Notes: generated from the sequence alone by a model not told the origin. DNA of 64,000 nt from Eudorina sp. 2006-703-Eu-15 (GCA_003117195.1 BDSI01000026.1:614397-678396), one strand, 5' to 3'; shown: positions 36,809 to 51,800, counted from the stretch's first letter. Numbers and translations: made by a program.

Positions 36809-39800
36809 CTGCACACACACGCAAATGCACACAGAGGTCGGGTCAGCGAATACCGTAGGCAAACCTTAACCCCCCAGCCCCCGTGCCCTCCACGTGCCCT
36901 CAATTACGCCCCCTTCCTCGCAGCTGCTGCGCAGACTCACCGGTCAGCACCTCGTAGTTCTTGCGCAGCTGCTCCACCGTGAGCGCCCAGCGCTCGCCCT
37001 CGGACGCCAGCGCGTTGATGAGGCGGTTGGCCAGCTCCAGCTTGCGCTGGCAGCGCTCCGCCTCGCGGATGGCCGCCTCCTTGTCGTCGTTCGCCTCCTT
37101 GAACTGCTGCTCCAGCTCCTGCACCTGCGCGTTCAGCAGCGCCACCTTCTCCTGCACCATCACCAACCTGCGGGATGCGCCGAGAGGTTGGGAGGGAAGC
37201 AAGGGATCACACTGACCACACATGTCCAACACAATCCATCCCAAACCACCTTCAAGGCACTGGGTGGTCTCTCCACCCTCCCCAGTGGCCTCGCTACCCT
37301 CCCCCGTTTTCTGCTTCAAGCACGATCGGGCAGCACCAGGACCAGGACCAGCGGCACATGGACACGGCAAGCCGCCAGCTTACGTCTGGTTGGCCTCCTC
37401 GAGCTTGGCGTTGGCGGCAGCCAACTCCTGGCGCTTGGGTTCCACCTCCTGTACCACGTCGTAGTACTTGATGATGTTGATGGCCCACTCGCACAGGCCG
37501 GCGGCGGCGGCGGACTTCTTGCCGATGGCCTCGCGGTTGAAGTGGTCCAGCTGCAGGTACGGCCGGCAGGCGTCCACAGTCTTGCGCGCCACCTGGCCCG
37601 CATCAATGACGCCCTTGAACGACTTGACGCGCTCAATGAACTTATCGACGTTGTTCATCATCTTCTGCGCCGCCTGCCAGGACTTATCCTTGGGGTTGTT
37701 CTCCAGCAGGCAGATCACGACGGCCGTGATGTCGTCCACGCCCGGCGGCGGCTTCTTGAGCGACTTGGCCTCACCCAGATCCTTCTTCGTGACAGTCTCC
37801 AGGGCAGCCATGGCCTCCGCCACTAGCGGCTCGGCGGCCGCCAGGTCGGCCTCGCAACTGGCCTGCTTCTCAGACACCTCCTTGGCGATGACCGCGCACT
37901 TCTCCGCCTCGATCTGCGCCGCGGCGTTCTCCGCATTCACCTTCTCCTTCTCCACGCCGACCTGCTCGGCGAAGATGTTGGCCGAGGCGACCTTGTTCTC
38001 CACCTCCACGGCCTTGAGCTTGGCCTCCTCCACCAGCACGTCCACATCCGCTTGCACCCTGTGGGTCGAAGGGCGAAGCACGCCATAGGGCGCCCCAGGT
38101 TAAGGTTGCAAAAGGATGATGCCCACAAAAACAGGTGGAAAAGGAGGCGAGGGTGAAAGAAGCCCTGTTACATATTGCCTGTCCACCCCATCACTGGTTC
38201 ATAACCTCTTTGCTTACTTGTGCAGCTTCTGCAGACCGTTCTCCAGGCGCTCAGTGTTGTCCAGGTTGGCCTTGCGTTTCGCAGCCAGCACGTTCTTGTA
38301 AAGCTTGATCAGCTCCAGGAACGTCTTGGGCGTCGTGTAGTTGTAGCGACGCTCGGTCTCGCGGAACTTGATGGACACCTGGCACAACAGACGCACACGG
38401 ACAGGCACACGTGCTGTCAGCTGGGCCATCCCTACCGCCGGATCGTCCATCCTTCCCGCCGGAACGCATCTCTTGGCAGCCGGAAGACCAGTTCTGTCGC
38501 AACCCGCACGCCCCCTTCCTGCTGGGTGTGCCCCCTGCACGGCGCACACATGACGCCCAGCCCCTCACCTTGTTGACAAGCTGGAAGCTGTACGGCATGA
38601 ACTCCACGACGGCGTTGCGCACCGTGTCCTCGCCCAGGTCCACCTCGTCCAGGAAGCGCTTGGCCACGGAGAACAGCGAGCTCTCCGGCCAGGGCTGGAA
38701 CCAGTCGATGACAGTCGACGTGACGGTGGCCAGGAAGCGCTGCGAGCGCACGCGGAAGTTCTCGCCCACGGGCGACGCCGTGAAGACCATGTGCAGGTTG
38801 GTCTTGACCTTCTGGATGAACACGCCCCAGCAGTTCTCGGGGGTGTCCAGCAGGCCCAGGCTCTTGGTCTCGGAGCGCAGCGCGTTGATGATGTCATCCT
38901 TGTCCTCCTGGGGAAACAGGTCCGGGATCTCGCCCGAGGACAGCAGGTCGTTGATGTAGACCAGCATGCGTTCATCAACGATCTGGGAGTCCGTGAACAG
39001 GAACATGACGCCCTCGCCCTTGACGCCCGCGCGGCGGTACATCTTCTGGATGTCCTCCTTGAAGTTGTTCATCGAGTAGGAGCCGGAGATGACGATGGTG
39101 GTGGTGATGTAGCCGCAGATGTGCGCCGCAAGGCGCGCCAGCGACTGCTTGCCGGAGCCGCCCACGCCCACCAGCAGCGCGTGGCCAGACGGGTTGGAGA
39201 CGATGCGGCTGATGCGGCAAACGTGCTTCATGGCGTCCTCGAACAGCACCAGGTCCATGGCGGCGTTGGTGTCGTTGTACTCGTTCAGCGCCTCGGTCAG
39301 CGTCTTGAACAGCGACGCGTAGTCGGACACCTCATCGTAGGCCTTGTCCGCCAGGCCGCGCGCGAAGTGGCAGAAGATGAGCGGCTTGGGGTCCTTCTTC
39401 TTGTAGTAGTCGTCAATGTCAGTGACGGCGAAGTACTTCTTGGCGATGGCGACGGCGGCCTTGTTGTACGCGTCCAGGTCGTACAGCGAGACGAGGCGGT
39501 CGGCGTAGACGCGCTCCGACTCGTGCAGCCACAGCTTGCCCCACTTGACGGGCGAGTTGAAGGCGTCGGGCGTGGACATGAGCAGGCCCTGGAACACGTT
39601 GGCCAGGTGGCGCACCGTGAACTCGTAGTGGAAGTTGATGGCGGTCTTGCGGAACGTCTGGGACACCTTGTCGTGCAGCGCCAGCGCGGCCTGAAGGATC
39701 TTGGTGCCCATGTCCTGGATCTCCTCGCGGAACTTCTTCAGGTGGCCCTGCGGTGTGTATGCGAAGCAGAGGGAGGCACAGAACGACCGGGGACATCACG

Positions 39801-42800
39801 CCAGTCGCTGGGCCATTGACACGGGAAATGAGAACTCACGGCTCAGTGGGCAGCAGGACGCACGGACCATACGAGTGCTCAGCTGAACTCAGGGGTGTGG
39901 GCAGGAGCTGTCGGCAGCTGGTGCGTGGCCGGGCGGGTCAACCCACCTGCAGGAAGGTGCCGTAGATCTTCATGAGCGAGTCCTGGCCCGGGAAGTCCAC
40001 CGCCAGCGTCATGAACAGGCGCTGCAGTCGCGGGTTGATGATGAAGGAGCCGGCGGTCGGGTTCATGCAGGCCACGTACTGCGTGTTGTTGATGTTCTTG
40101 GGCGTCAGCTTGGAGCGGTCGAACCAGTGGCCCCAGCCCAGGTGCTGGCGGATGAGCGAGATGGGCATGGCTGTCTCGTAGAGGTCCAGCTTCGGCATGT
40201 TGAGGTCATCCACGAAGTAGATGAGCTGCTTGGTACCCGGCGGACCGTAGTTGATGCCCGCCTTCTTCTCCAGCGGGCTCTCCAGCACCTGTTGGTAAGG
40301 CAGCAGAGCATGTCACATCATTGGGGGGGGGGCACACAGCGCTTAAGGAGGGCAGCTTGGCTTCACGGATGCCGCTACAGATAGCAGAGGCGCCGGAATC
40401 CAAGTTGCAAGCGCGGAAATATGCTTGACTCAAGCTTCCGCAGCTTCACCAAGTGACACGACCGCAACGCAAGTACGGGACTAGGGAGCGCGAGCAGGGC
40501 AGCCGATGGCGGCCTTGCATGGCAGTTCCCACATTCCGAAAAGCCGTGCGGTAACCCATCCAGCCCTCTGCCCATTTGCATTGTCCGCGCACCTTCTGGA
40601 ACGACACGACGTCGGTGAAGTAGTTGAAGCTGATGGACAGCGACATGAAATCCTCCGACAGGCTGCTCAGCTTGCCCTTGACCAGCTGCGTTTTGCCCAC
40701 ACCCGCGCCTCCGACGAACATGATGGGCTTGCGCAGGTCCACCATCATGTCCAGGAAGAACCGCAGGCTGCTCGTCTCGGCCGTGGGCACGAACACCGTC
40801 GACATGGGCTGTGAGCCGTCGTAGTCGATGTCCGTCACCAGCTCAGCCCACGGCTGGAACTTCTGGGTCTTGGGGTTCACGAAGTAGTCATACACCGTGC
40901 CCTTGCCCGGGATCTTGACCGTGGTCCACGTCTGTTTGAACCACTTGTCGAAGTTGCGTCTGTGTGAATGCAGGGCGTTCGGTGAAATTAAAGGGTCAGG
41001 CAGTTCACCATCTACCGGGCGTGCATACCAGCCGCCTGTGGCAATTGATTTGTGTTCAGGGAGGTGAGCACGCCCCGAGCACGCCCGAGCTCCTGCCCAG
41101 CGAAACCGCGTCCGAAGACCTCGCGCGCCCGCGCTTACCTGTAAGGTATACCGTCCTTCTCCACAAGCGCTCCTCCAAACGCCCAGATCATCGCGAACAC
41201 GAAGTACATCTCGAACAGGCTTTGGTCCGCCTTATTCGACAGGTTCTCCGGTCGTAACACGCCTTCCATGATATTCACCAGCGTTGTGACGAAGTTCATC
41301 TGCGCCAGCGGCGTGATGTGGCTGTAACTCTTCTTCATCTCCAGCAGCGTGGTGGGAATGTACTTCTCAAACATGTCGCGCAGCCACTGGACCGGCAGGG
41401 TCGGGTCCTTCCACTTGGCGCGCTCGGCGTACGGTTTCACGACCCTGCGGTGGCAGGTACGACAACGGCGCAAGCATGTCGTGCAACGACCCACACATTG
41501 ACGAGCGCTTCAGACAGGCAGGTAATTGCTTTATTATAGTGTTCTTCACCCATGAGGCAAAAAGGCCTGTGTCCCAGGACGGATACCGCCACAGCATCCA
41601 ACGACTGCCATATCCTCATATGTACACCCTTCCCATCACCACTCTCCGCACCTGCTGATCCACGACATGGCCATGTTGTGCCACTGCTGGGTCTCCGAGA
41701 TGTACAGGATGCCCGCACGCGTGGCGGTGGCGGGGGTGGCGAACTTCAGGTCGCGGATCTCGAAGATCAGTTTCATGTGCGGCAGCACACGGATGCGCTC
41801 GTTGGAGGGCAGCGTCAACAGGCGGTTGTCGTCCATGACCGAGTTCATGGACTCGATCCAGTTGGCGTCCAGGTCACCATCCAGCATCAGCCACTTGGGG
41901 TCATCGCCGGGCATGTTGGCCAGCTCGCGCATGTAGTACGACAGCAGACCATCCTTCCACTCACGAGTCGCCTGCGGATGAGGTTGGTGATCAGAAAAGG
42001 GATCAGACGTCCAGCCGGGAGGAGGTCGTGGTGGCGCAGTCCTCACCATTAACATGGGACCGGTGATTGTATCTCTCCACCCGCAGCCGTTCAATCCTCC
42101 CCACCCCAGGAACAAGCATGCTCCCCGACAGACGCAGCAATCTCAGCTGCCCGGGCGGACGCGGCATTGCTCGCACGCACCTGGTTGACCTGACCGTACA
42201 GCTCGTACGTTGAGATGGACTTGGGATTGATGTCGCGGATGACGACCTTCTTCTTGTTGGTCATCTTGAGGTAGTCGTTGACGGGGTTGTTGCAACCCTT
42301 GGTGATGGCCTTGGCCAGCACGCGGTAGCACTCGGTGCGGCCGGTGCCGGTGGGGCCCATCAGGAAGACGCAGTGCCGGATGGCCAGCAGCTCCGAGAAC
42401 TGCACGACGCGCAGCACGAAGTCCTCCTCCGCCGTGAGGCCCAACTCCTTGATGGTGGACACGATCACCTCCTCGAACTCCAGATCGCGCTTGCGCGGCG
42501 GGTCGATGCCTGCGGGTGGGACGTGGTGAAGTGACGCATCATAGGACCCAGGATGTTCACCGGGCGTGCTGTTACCGGTAGTAGAAACGCCGTGCCCACA
42601 CATGCATGCGACTGTTGCATGCTCCAAGACGTCTACGCCATCCCATCAACTATGGCAGCACGCAATGCGATGCATGCATGTACCTGGGGTAGCTGGCGTG
42701 CCGCTGTCAGCGAGAGTCAAGCATCAGACGGGTGCAACAAACGAGTAAGACGTCTGCCCAGGTTTGTACCTGGTGAGTGGCTAGGGCCGCTGTCGCGGCA

Positions 42801-45800
42801 GGCGAACCCACCTGGGAAGAGATCGTTGAGCAGGCCCATGAAGATGACCATGTCCTGCGCCAGAATCTTGGGGATGTTGAAGTCGCGCAGCGCGCGGAAC
42901 AGCACGTCCGCCTCCACCTGGCCCGCCTCGGCACGCAGCAGCGAGCCGGCGACCACCAGCACCGACTTGATGGCGCGCAGGCCCCAGTCGTAGTGCTTCT
43001 GCGGGCTGAGCAGGTCTTCCAGCAGGTAGTACAGCGACGCGAACTTCTTGGCCAGCATCTTGGCCTCCACGAAGCCCTCCGCCATGAGCATGTTCTCCAT
43101 GATCAGCTGCCGGTCGGGCACCATGACGGTGATGGGGCGGAACAGCGCCTGCGAGCACGTGTCAGATGAAGGTGGGCCAGTGTTTAGGCTTGGGTTCAGG
43201 GTGCCGGGTTTGGGTTGGCGTAAATGACGGTGGGCCAGCCCCGGCTTGGGCAGTTGGCTGCAAGGGACATTATTGGGCGGCTTGTCGCACAGTACGGTAA
43301 GCTCCGGGGACCATTGAAGACGAATACCCGCCCCCAACATACACGCACATGACCACATGTCCCATTGACCGCTGTGAGTGATACCCTTACGGTGGTGCGC
43401 CACCCACCTTGAGCGACTCCGGCAGCTCGGCGCGGCCGATGTAGCCCGGGTTCATGGTGATGAAGGCCGACGTGCCCTCCTCCAGCGGCATTTCCACGCC
43501 GTCCGCCGCGATGAACGTCCAAGACGCGATCGCCGGGTGCTTCACGCCGTCCTTGATGTACTCCAGGCCGCGGCCCGGCAGCATCGTCTTGCGCTTCTGG
43601 CTGTCCGTGACGCACTTGTACTGCACGGAGCACACCGACAGCACTTCCGGGACGAGGCGGTTGAACTCGTCGAAGCAGCCCCAGGAGCCCGAGGCGGCCA
43701 GGCCCTTGAAGATGTCACCCATGGTGCGGTAGTCCATCTCGGGCGAGCAGTTGAACACGTACACGGACTTGCCCAGCTGCGCTGACAGATCCTTGGTGGT
43801 CTCAGTCTTGCCTGTACCGGCGGGTCCGGCGGGTGCGGTGCCCAGCGACAGCCAGCAGGCCTGCGGACAGCGGCAGTATCGTGTGGGCGGGGACCATGAG
43901 CAGGGTTGACGGAATGCATATCGTTCAGAGGAACTTTGAATCACCACAGCGAGGAAACTCTGCTCCAGCCCGATGGAGCTTGCGGTTGCACAGCATGGAG
44001 TCGGTGTCGGCCCTCGGTATCGACGTCCGCAAGCAGTAACAAACTAGCTAAGACCCAAGTCCGCCGAAGCAAGCACACAGTAGAGCGTGTCGTCCAACGC
44101 CGTACCTGCGTGGCCGTGATGTAGATACGGTCGGTGAGCGGCGTGATGACCAGGCGCGGGCCGTTCCCGAGGTACTCGTAGCCGTACGGGAAGGAGGCAT
44201 CGCAGATGCGGATGCGGCAGTCCACAATGTCGTTGTCCCAGTAGGAGCGCAGCTGGCTGACCCACTGGAAGCAGTCCGGCTGGTCCGCGTGGGCGTCCAC
44301 CACCGCCTGCACGCATTGCAGACCAGCGCATCTAGCACTCAAATGACGCTCAATGGAATGGAGTTTCGGTCAGTGACCGGGGTCTGGGCATTACAGCGGC
44401 TACATGTTGGGCAGGGCCATGAGGCACAGCGTCCTATGAGCAACTTGCCTCACTTAGCTGTATACGAGGCATGGCGCCTCACAGGCGTCACAGCGGTGCC
44501 ACGAGAACAGTCGCCCGAAATGAGCGAGGTGCATGCAAGCCATAGTAATTCCAGTCATACCATGTGCATTCGCGGTGCATGGATGCTTTCCGCACCGCCA
44601 CCACTCACCAGCACCATATCACGCGAGTGCGCGTCGATGGTGATCATGTTCATGATTTTCTGACGGCTCGGCTTGGACAGATCCGTGCGGGTCACCTCGA
44701 TCAGCTTGGTGAGCTGCTTGACCTGTGGGCAGCCGCGCAGTGCACACGCATAACACAACACAGCACGCGCATCAGGAGGCGAACATAGGAGAGGCGGACG
44801 CGTGGCGTGCAACTAGTGAAGGGAGTGATGCCAAACAGCCCTGTCAGCTCGCGCGCCGTGATGTGCGCCTTTGATGAACAAGTACGTGTCCGTCTCCCAA
44901 GTAACTTCTCAGACTCAAAGATGTGTTGGATACCATGCACCTACCTGGAACTCGTTGTACTTGGCCATGGCGTCCTTGTCGCCCTTGGCCATCTCCTGGA
45001 AGGCCTGCTCCACCTCCATGCACCAGAAGATCTGGTTGACGACGAGGATGACCTGGGAGGGCCAATCGAACAGCCACTGCTCGCGCGGCTTGGACGGATA
45101 GTCCTCCACGGAGGCTTTCAGCACCATGCGCAGCTCCTCGCGCATCTTGACGATAATGTCGTTCATGTACTCCTCCACCTGTGGAGCAGGTAGACACGCA
45201 AAGCGACAGGTAAGCAGGCGCGTGGGACGACGTAAGCAACTTTCCGGCCCATCCCTGCCCGATGCCGTTCCACGAGCCGATGCCTGCTTGGCAATGTCTG
45301 CTCGACAGCAGATCGCATGCTGCGCCGGATCGACTGTGACTGACCTTGTTCTCCAGCGGCAGCGGCGTTGAGAAGGGCACGTACTCAATGCCCACACATG
45401 ACTCCATGCCCAGGCCCTTCGGGCGACGGCCAGGCACCACCTCCTCGCTGTCCAGGCGGAGCTTGTCGATAGCCTGGAATGATCACACACGGGTAACAAC
45501 CAAGAGAAGACGAACGAGGGCATGCCTTAATCGGGTCATTCGGATCGTCCGCCTCTATCCATTCCTTCAGAAATCCGATGTTTGCGGTCCCCAGTCCAGC
45601 AGGCTGCTGGCCTCGGAATCACGGCCGCAGAACCCACAGCGGTAACCGCTCTTGCAAGTGGTTGATTCCCTGCGCAGTTCCAACCGTGCCGCCGACCGCG
45701 GACCGCAGGGCGCGACGCACCTGGAAGCACTTGTTCATGTGCATCTGCACGCGCACGGGGTTGTTGCCGTTGGACAGGATGTCCAGAAGGTCGGCGGCGG

Positions 45801-48800
45801 ACACGAAGTAGAAGCGCGGGAAGGCCCGGCGCTTCGACTCCATGTAGTCGTTGAGCGCCTTCTTGCAAATCTCCAGCTCGCGCTCCTGGGTCTCTAGGTT
45901 GGCGTACAGGCCGTCGCGGTGGCAGCACGCCACGCAGTTCTTGATCTCCTTGAACTCCGCCAGCACCTATACGGCGTACCATACATGCAGCCAAGTGCGC
46001 GCCACGGACAGAAAATACTTAACAACCCACCACCACCCAGCTTGCAGATCAAGATTTGCATACATGCATGGCAACCGTGTTCAGGTTTGGGCAAGCCCTT
46101 ACAATGCGTATTCGCAGTACATCATCCCATTCTATGTCACAAGGGCTGGCGTGTGATAACTTGTGCGCTCTCGCCCCGCATGCACCCTAGGCTGCCTCAC
46201 CTTCTTGACCTCGGTGTCGATGTTTGCAAAGCGCACCGTCGCTTCCGGCAGCTCCTTCTTCACCTCCTCGCTGTGAATGAACAGCGACTCCAGGTAGGCC
46301 CAGGTGCGCTGGATCTCCGCCATGATCTGGTTCACATCCGCCACGTCGTTCAGCTTCTTCTGCCAGCCCAGGATCTCGTCCTTGAAGGTGGCCATGTACC
46401 GGTTGGCAATCATGCCCTGCACCTGCACCTGGTTGTCCTCCAGCGCCTGCATGCATAGCCATAGCGAGGATTCTCAGTCAGCAAACGATCCACCAAAGGC
46501 AACGTCATTGTAGCGACAGGGAAATGGAACACAACGCACACAAGAGGCGGCTGACGAGATCAAAAGAACCATGCAAATGGCCCCCAAGCACAACGCGACA
46601 TCCTGGAGCCAAGTCGCACGGTCCAGGTCGCCCCGTACCTCAAAGTCCTCCTCCGCCATCTTGATGGTGTACACCGGGTAGTCCTTGTGCTGCGCGAACT
46701 GGAACTCCACGCGCGCCCAAGTGTCCGAGAGTTTCTTGAGGGAGATCTCCATCTTCTCCTCCTTCTGTGCGCGGTCCACGATCTCGCCCACCTCCTCCTC
46801 GAACTTGTGCAGCTCCAGCGCGAGCAGGTCGTTCAGCTTGAAGTTCGGATCCTTCACGTCGAACGTCACCTGTGCAACAGCAGAACAAGTACTTAGGGCT
46901 CCATGTTACAAAGAGTATAACAAGTACTTAGAAGTCCATGTTACTAGAAGTCCTCGTGGGGTCTCCATGGCCGATTAGGTATGAGCGCATCCACACGTCC
47001 ACGCCATCCAGAGGGCCGCAGCATCACCGCGGCCGCCCCCTCGCGAGCGCTTTCATCCCCACGGCGCCCTGAGGACCCTGCCGCACCGCACCTTCGTGGT
47101 CGACATGAGCTGCTCCCAGTGGCGGTCGCGCATGGCGGGGCTACGCAGGTCGGCCACCAGCGGCACGGACACCAGGAAGTTCTTGACCGCCTGGTCCACC
47201 CCGCGGAACACGTCCTCGTCGCGGACCTTCTTGTGCAGGCTCTTAACCTCCTTGACGAACTGCTTGGCGCCCTCCTCCATGATGTCGGTCCGGATGTCGC
47301 TCCAGAGGGTTTGGCGCCAGTCCTGCGCAGCCATAGATCGCAAGCCAGGCAAGCAGCACGGCATCACAACGGCATCAAACGAGGGGCCGGTGATTTCGGG
47401 CGGTCGAGACGGACCCTCCTCCTCCATCATGGGAGGTCCACCAAGTCGAGCAAAGGCATAGTGCAGTTAGCCCAACGCCTCGCACAGGCAAGGGCCAGCC
47501 CCACAACACGCAGCCCTACCCTGTCCTGAAGACAGGCCCCCCGCGGCATGGACAACCCTGCGCACCTGGAACTGCAGCTCGCACAGCACGGCGGTGTCCC
47601 AGACGTCCTTCACCATGACCAAGTCCTCCACCGTGTCCTTGATGGATAGCGTTACCGGCTCCACCAGCTGCGGGAACTCAAACACACTGGCCAGCTCCTC
47701 CAGCCGCTCACACTCCTTCTTAATGTCCGTCAGCTCACGCGCCGCCGAATCCAGCTCCGGGTACGCGGCGTCGAAGCCAGTGCTGTACTTGAAGAACGCG
47801 CGTGTGCGGAAGCCGGATCGGTAGTTGCGCACCTTGGCTGCGAACACCTCGATTTCCTTCTTGATGTCCTCGCCCTTCTGGGCCTGTCGACAGCAAAGGG
47901 AGGGCGAAGAAGATCGGTGGCGGCGGCGCGCACAGAGCCTTACCCCGGGTCTCGCACCGAACAGCACACAGTCCGTCTGCGTGACAGCCCATGCAACCGC
48001 GCAGTGCCGGCATGCTTTCTACGGCCTGTGCGTTGCGACTGGGATGTCCCGGGCAATCCCGGTTCCGCCTGTTCACTTTGGGGTGCATGAAGCCCAGCCT
48101 ATCGCCGACTGCACTTCGCCGCGGCTCGCCACCCACCGCACCCGTAAAACCGCACCTGAATGGGCTCCACATCCGTCTTGACCTGCGGCTGCGCCTTCTT
48201 GATCTCATCCCACTTGTGCGCCGCGTCCTCCAGCCGCTTCTCCATCTTGTTAACGCCCGGCACCTTGTCGCGCGCCAGCTGCGAAAACGCCTCGTGCAGC
48301 TGGTCGATGAGCAGGTCTGTGCTGGCGCGCTGGCTCTTGACCTGGTACAGCGCGTCCATCACCTTGCGCAGCCCGTTCTCGAAGTCCTTGACCAGCTTCT
48401 CCGGGCTGCGCGCCAGCTCCATGCCGTGCGCCTGCACGTCCACCCACTCCTCCAGGTTCTTGAGGAGCGTCTCCGTGGACACGCGCATCTTGGGCGTGAA
48501 GGCCATGGTCTCGCGCTGCTCAAGGAAATCCAGGTATTGCACGATGTCGAATTTGGGTGAGCCGGTGGCGGCGGACAGCAGCACCACCCTGTTGCGCAGC
48601 AGCGCCGCCTGGCTGCCCGTGGGCAGCACCACGTCCGCGGCGCCCAGGTATACCCGTTCCCAGCAGTACGTCGCCACGTCGAACAGCCAGCCGTCGTTGA
48701 GCGGCTTGCCCTCAGAGTCCAGTCCGCCGTGCAGGAAGAGCTTGCCGTGGGAGAACTCGCGCATGATGGCGCCGGAGCGGGCAATGGGCACACCGTGCAC

Positions 48801-51800
48801 ACCGGTGGTGGGCGGGTTCATGGTGCAGTGGATGCTGTTGGGGCCGGTGATCTCCATGATGATGAGGTCGCCGGTGACGATGCTCTCGGCCTCGTCGTTG
48901 AGGACAAGGCCCCCGTAGAGCACAATCTTGTTGCCGGTGGCGGCGGCGGCGGTGCACTTGCGCGGCTCAGGGATGTCGCCCTTGAGGATGGGCTCCATCC
49001 AGTGAGCGCACTGGCGGTCCGAGGTGTCCATCATCGCCAGCTCACTGCGGAGAGCATGCGCAACCAAATCCGGGAAGGGAGCGGGAACGTCACGGACAGA
49101 GCTGCGGGCCGCGGGTAAGCAAGGCATGAGGGTCTTCCATTCCCGCCGTGCAATTTGTGCTAGTCCTTCTGGGCCGTTGGCAGAGCGCGGTGCATGGCGC
49201 TGCACAGACGCAGGGCGCACTCAATCACCCAACTAAATGTCATCACAGGACCGACGTTCAAGCAGAACCAATTGAGCCCGCGGGCGCAGCAACTTACGTC
49301 ATTAGGTCACCGTCGTGGTCGCCCATCATGACGTACAGGTCCTTGTCGATCGCTACTGCAACGTGGTTGTTGCGGGCCGACACCGGCAGTTCCGGAGCTG
49401 ACGCCGTTACGGCAGCCGCCGGCGCTGCCGGCTTAGCCGTGCCACTTGCTGGCCGCGAGCCGGCCTCCCCAGTCGCGCATCCCTCGCCAGCCGGCGCACC
49501 CTCAGCGTCTGCCGCGCCCTCTCCTGCCGATCCCGCCGCGCCCTCAGCGGCGCCTTCAGCGGGCGCAGCGCCCTCGCCCGGCGCGGCCTCCGCCGGAGCA
49601 GCCTCCGCTGCTGCACCCTCAGCGCCCTCCGCTGCAACGCCAGCCGCCGAGATACCGTCCGCAAGGCCGTCCTCCTCGTCAGGGAACTCACCCTTCGGAT
49701 GCCTGTCCGGTGCAGGCCAAGTTGGAAGGAAACCTTTTGATCCCTCCAGCAAGCATCTGACTTCTTGCTTGGCTTCAGACAACACTACCCATGCAAGTGC
49801 AATCAAATTACCATACCGTTACAGCATCATGGGGCTAAGACCCAAACCCACGTTGCCCAATGTCACATCAAGCCATCCTACCCCTTGGCTGGTTCTAAAT
49901 CGATGTCGCCGTGACAAGCGCGCACGCGAGCCCTGGTGGATTTGGCCACCCGCCCCGCACGCAGCCACACCCCAGGGCGTTGTCTCACGCTCGTCCCACC
50001 TGGCATACGGGCGGTTCTCTGCCGGCGTGCTCCACACCCAGCCATCTCCCTGCTTGCGCAGGTAATAGACGTCGTTCAGGTCGTTCTGGTCCGCCAGGTC
50101 GATACCGCCGAACACGACCAGCTCGCCGTCGCTCAAGACAACGGTCGAGTGCATGGTGCGGTCCGGCGGCGTCTTGCCCGACACCGCCGTTGGGCACCAC
50201 CGCCACTCCGCAGCCTCCGTCTGCAGCATCGTCACGCCCGACCTGTCGCCGCCGTACAGCACCATCTCGCTGCCCAGCGTGCTGAAGGTGACACCCTTGC
50301 GCTTGGAGGGCACGGGGCCCATGATGCGCGGCCGGACCCACGGATCCAGGCACTTGACGCTGAAGGGCGAGCCGCGGATGGGCACGAAGTCCGGGGTGCC
50401 CAGCTCGTTGAAGGACACGTGGATATTGTACACGCCGGCCGTGGGAGCAAAGTAGTGAACCTCGTACTGGCCGTTGTTCAGGTCGCGCACGCGCGACACG
50501 CCTTCGTATTTGCCGTCCGCCGAGACGACGGTAACCTTGAAGATGTCCCCGCCGCTGGTGCGCTTGTCGTTGAGCGTGTCCTTGGCCTGGACAATGAACG
50601 GCACCTCCACGCCCGACAGCGTCTCGGCCAGCAGGCCCGGCCCGTAGGCGATGCAGTTGCGCGCGGCCGTGTTGGCAAAGTACGCAAACTTGATCTTATT
50701 GACGGTCCAGCCCTCGCCGTTGATGGACACGCGGACGTCCACCATCAGCGCGCCGTACTGCTCGTAGTTGGGCGTCTGCACTCGGATGGTCTCCGGATCC
50801 ACGTAGATGCCGTCCACAATGACCTCGTTCTTCTCGCTGAGCCCAAACTTGACCTGAACCTTGCCGTCGCGGAAGCGCAGGCCGCGGATGGTGATGTCGG
50901 TGGAGCCGAACACGGGACCCATCTCCGGCTGGATGCCCGTGCAGGCGTACGGCGGGCCGATGATGGGGGAGACGTTGAGCTTGTGCAGGTCGCCCAGCCA
51001 GCGGTTGGCCCAGCCGCCGAAGATCAGCAGCGAGCAAGTCTTGACGTCGAACGCCCAGGCGGTGTCCTCGCGGCCCACGGGCGGCGTGCCGTGATCCACC
51101 GGCGGCGTGGACCACATCTGGCTGCCGCAGTCCATCACCTCGACGCTGTTCAGGTACTGCATCATGCCCTTGCGGCCGCCAAAGCTGAACACCTTGTGGT
51201 ACGGCACGCTCTCAATGCCGTCGCAGACGTTGTTGCAGATCTCGTACGGCAGCGAGGGCGGCTGCGTGTCGTTCTCCCACGCCATGCGGTTCAGGTCCAG
51301 CATGTGGGAGTCCTGGTACATCTGGCTCAGGTCGCGGCCGCCCATGATCAGCAGCTTGTCATAGGTATCCGAGTTGGGGGTCACGGGGTAGATGAAGGCC
51401 GAGTGATCGAAGCGCGCGCTGGGGCCTGTGCCGACGAGCGACTCAGTGATGTTCTCCCAACGGAAGCCCTCATCGCCCACGTGGAGAACCCACATCTCAT
51501 TGTAGACCTGGCCGCTGCCGCCGTAGCCACCGAAGATGAAGACACGGTTGCCGAAGCGCGTGGCCGTGAAGTGCGCGCGCGGCTCAGGCGCCGTGCCCGC
51601 CACGGCAACCTGAGTCCAGACCTTCTCCTCATAGTTGAAGACCCACACGTCATTATAGCGGACGCGCTTGTTGAGGCCCCCGAACACCAGCAGTCGCTTG
51701 TCATCCAGCTGCGCAGCGGAAACGATGGTGGAGAGGCCATATATCAGGGGCGGAGGGCGGATGGGGCGACGGCAGGCCTTGAAAGACCGCGTTATGCTTT

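Noticed and set aside
38791..39819. Plus-strand open frame of 342 codons, and a similar one at 35835-36869
   Set aside because: Both are antisense shadows of dynein AAA4 and AAA5 exons and have no domain-like sequence.
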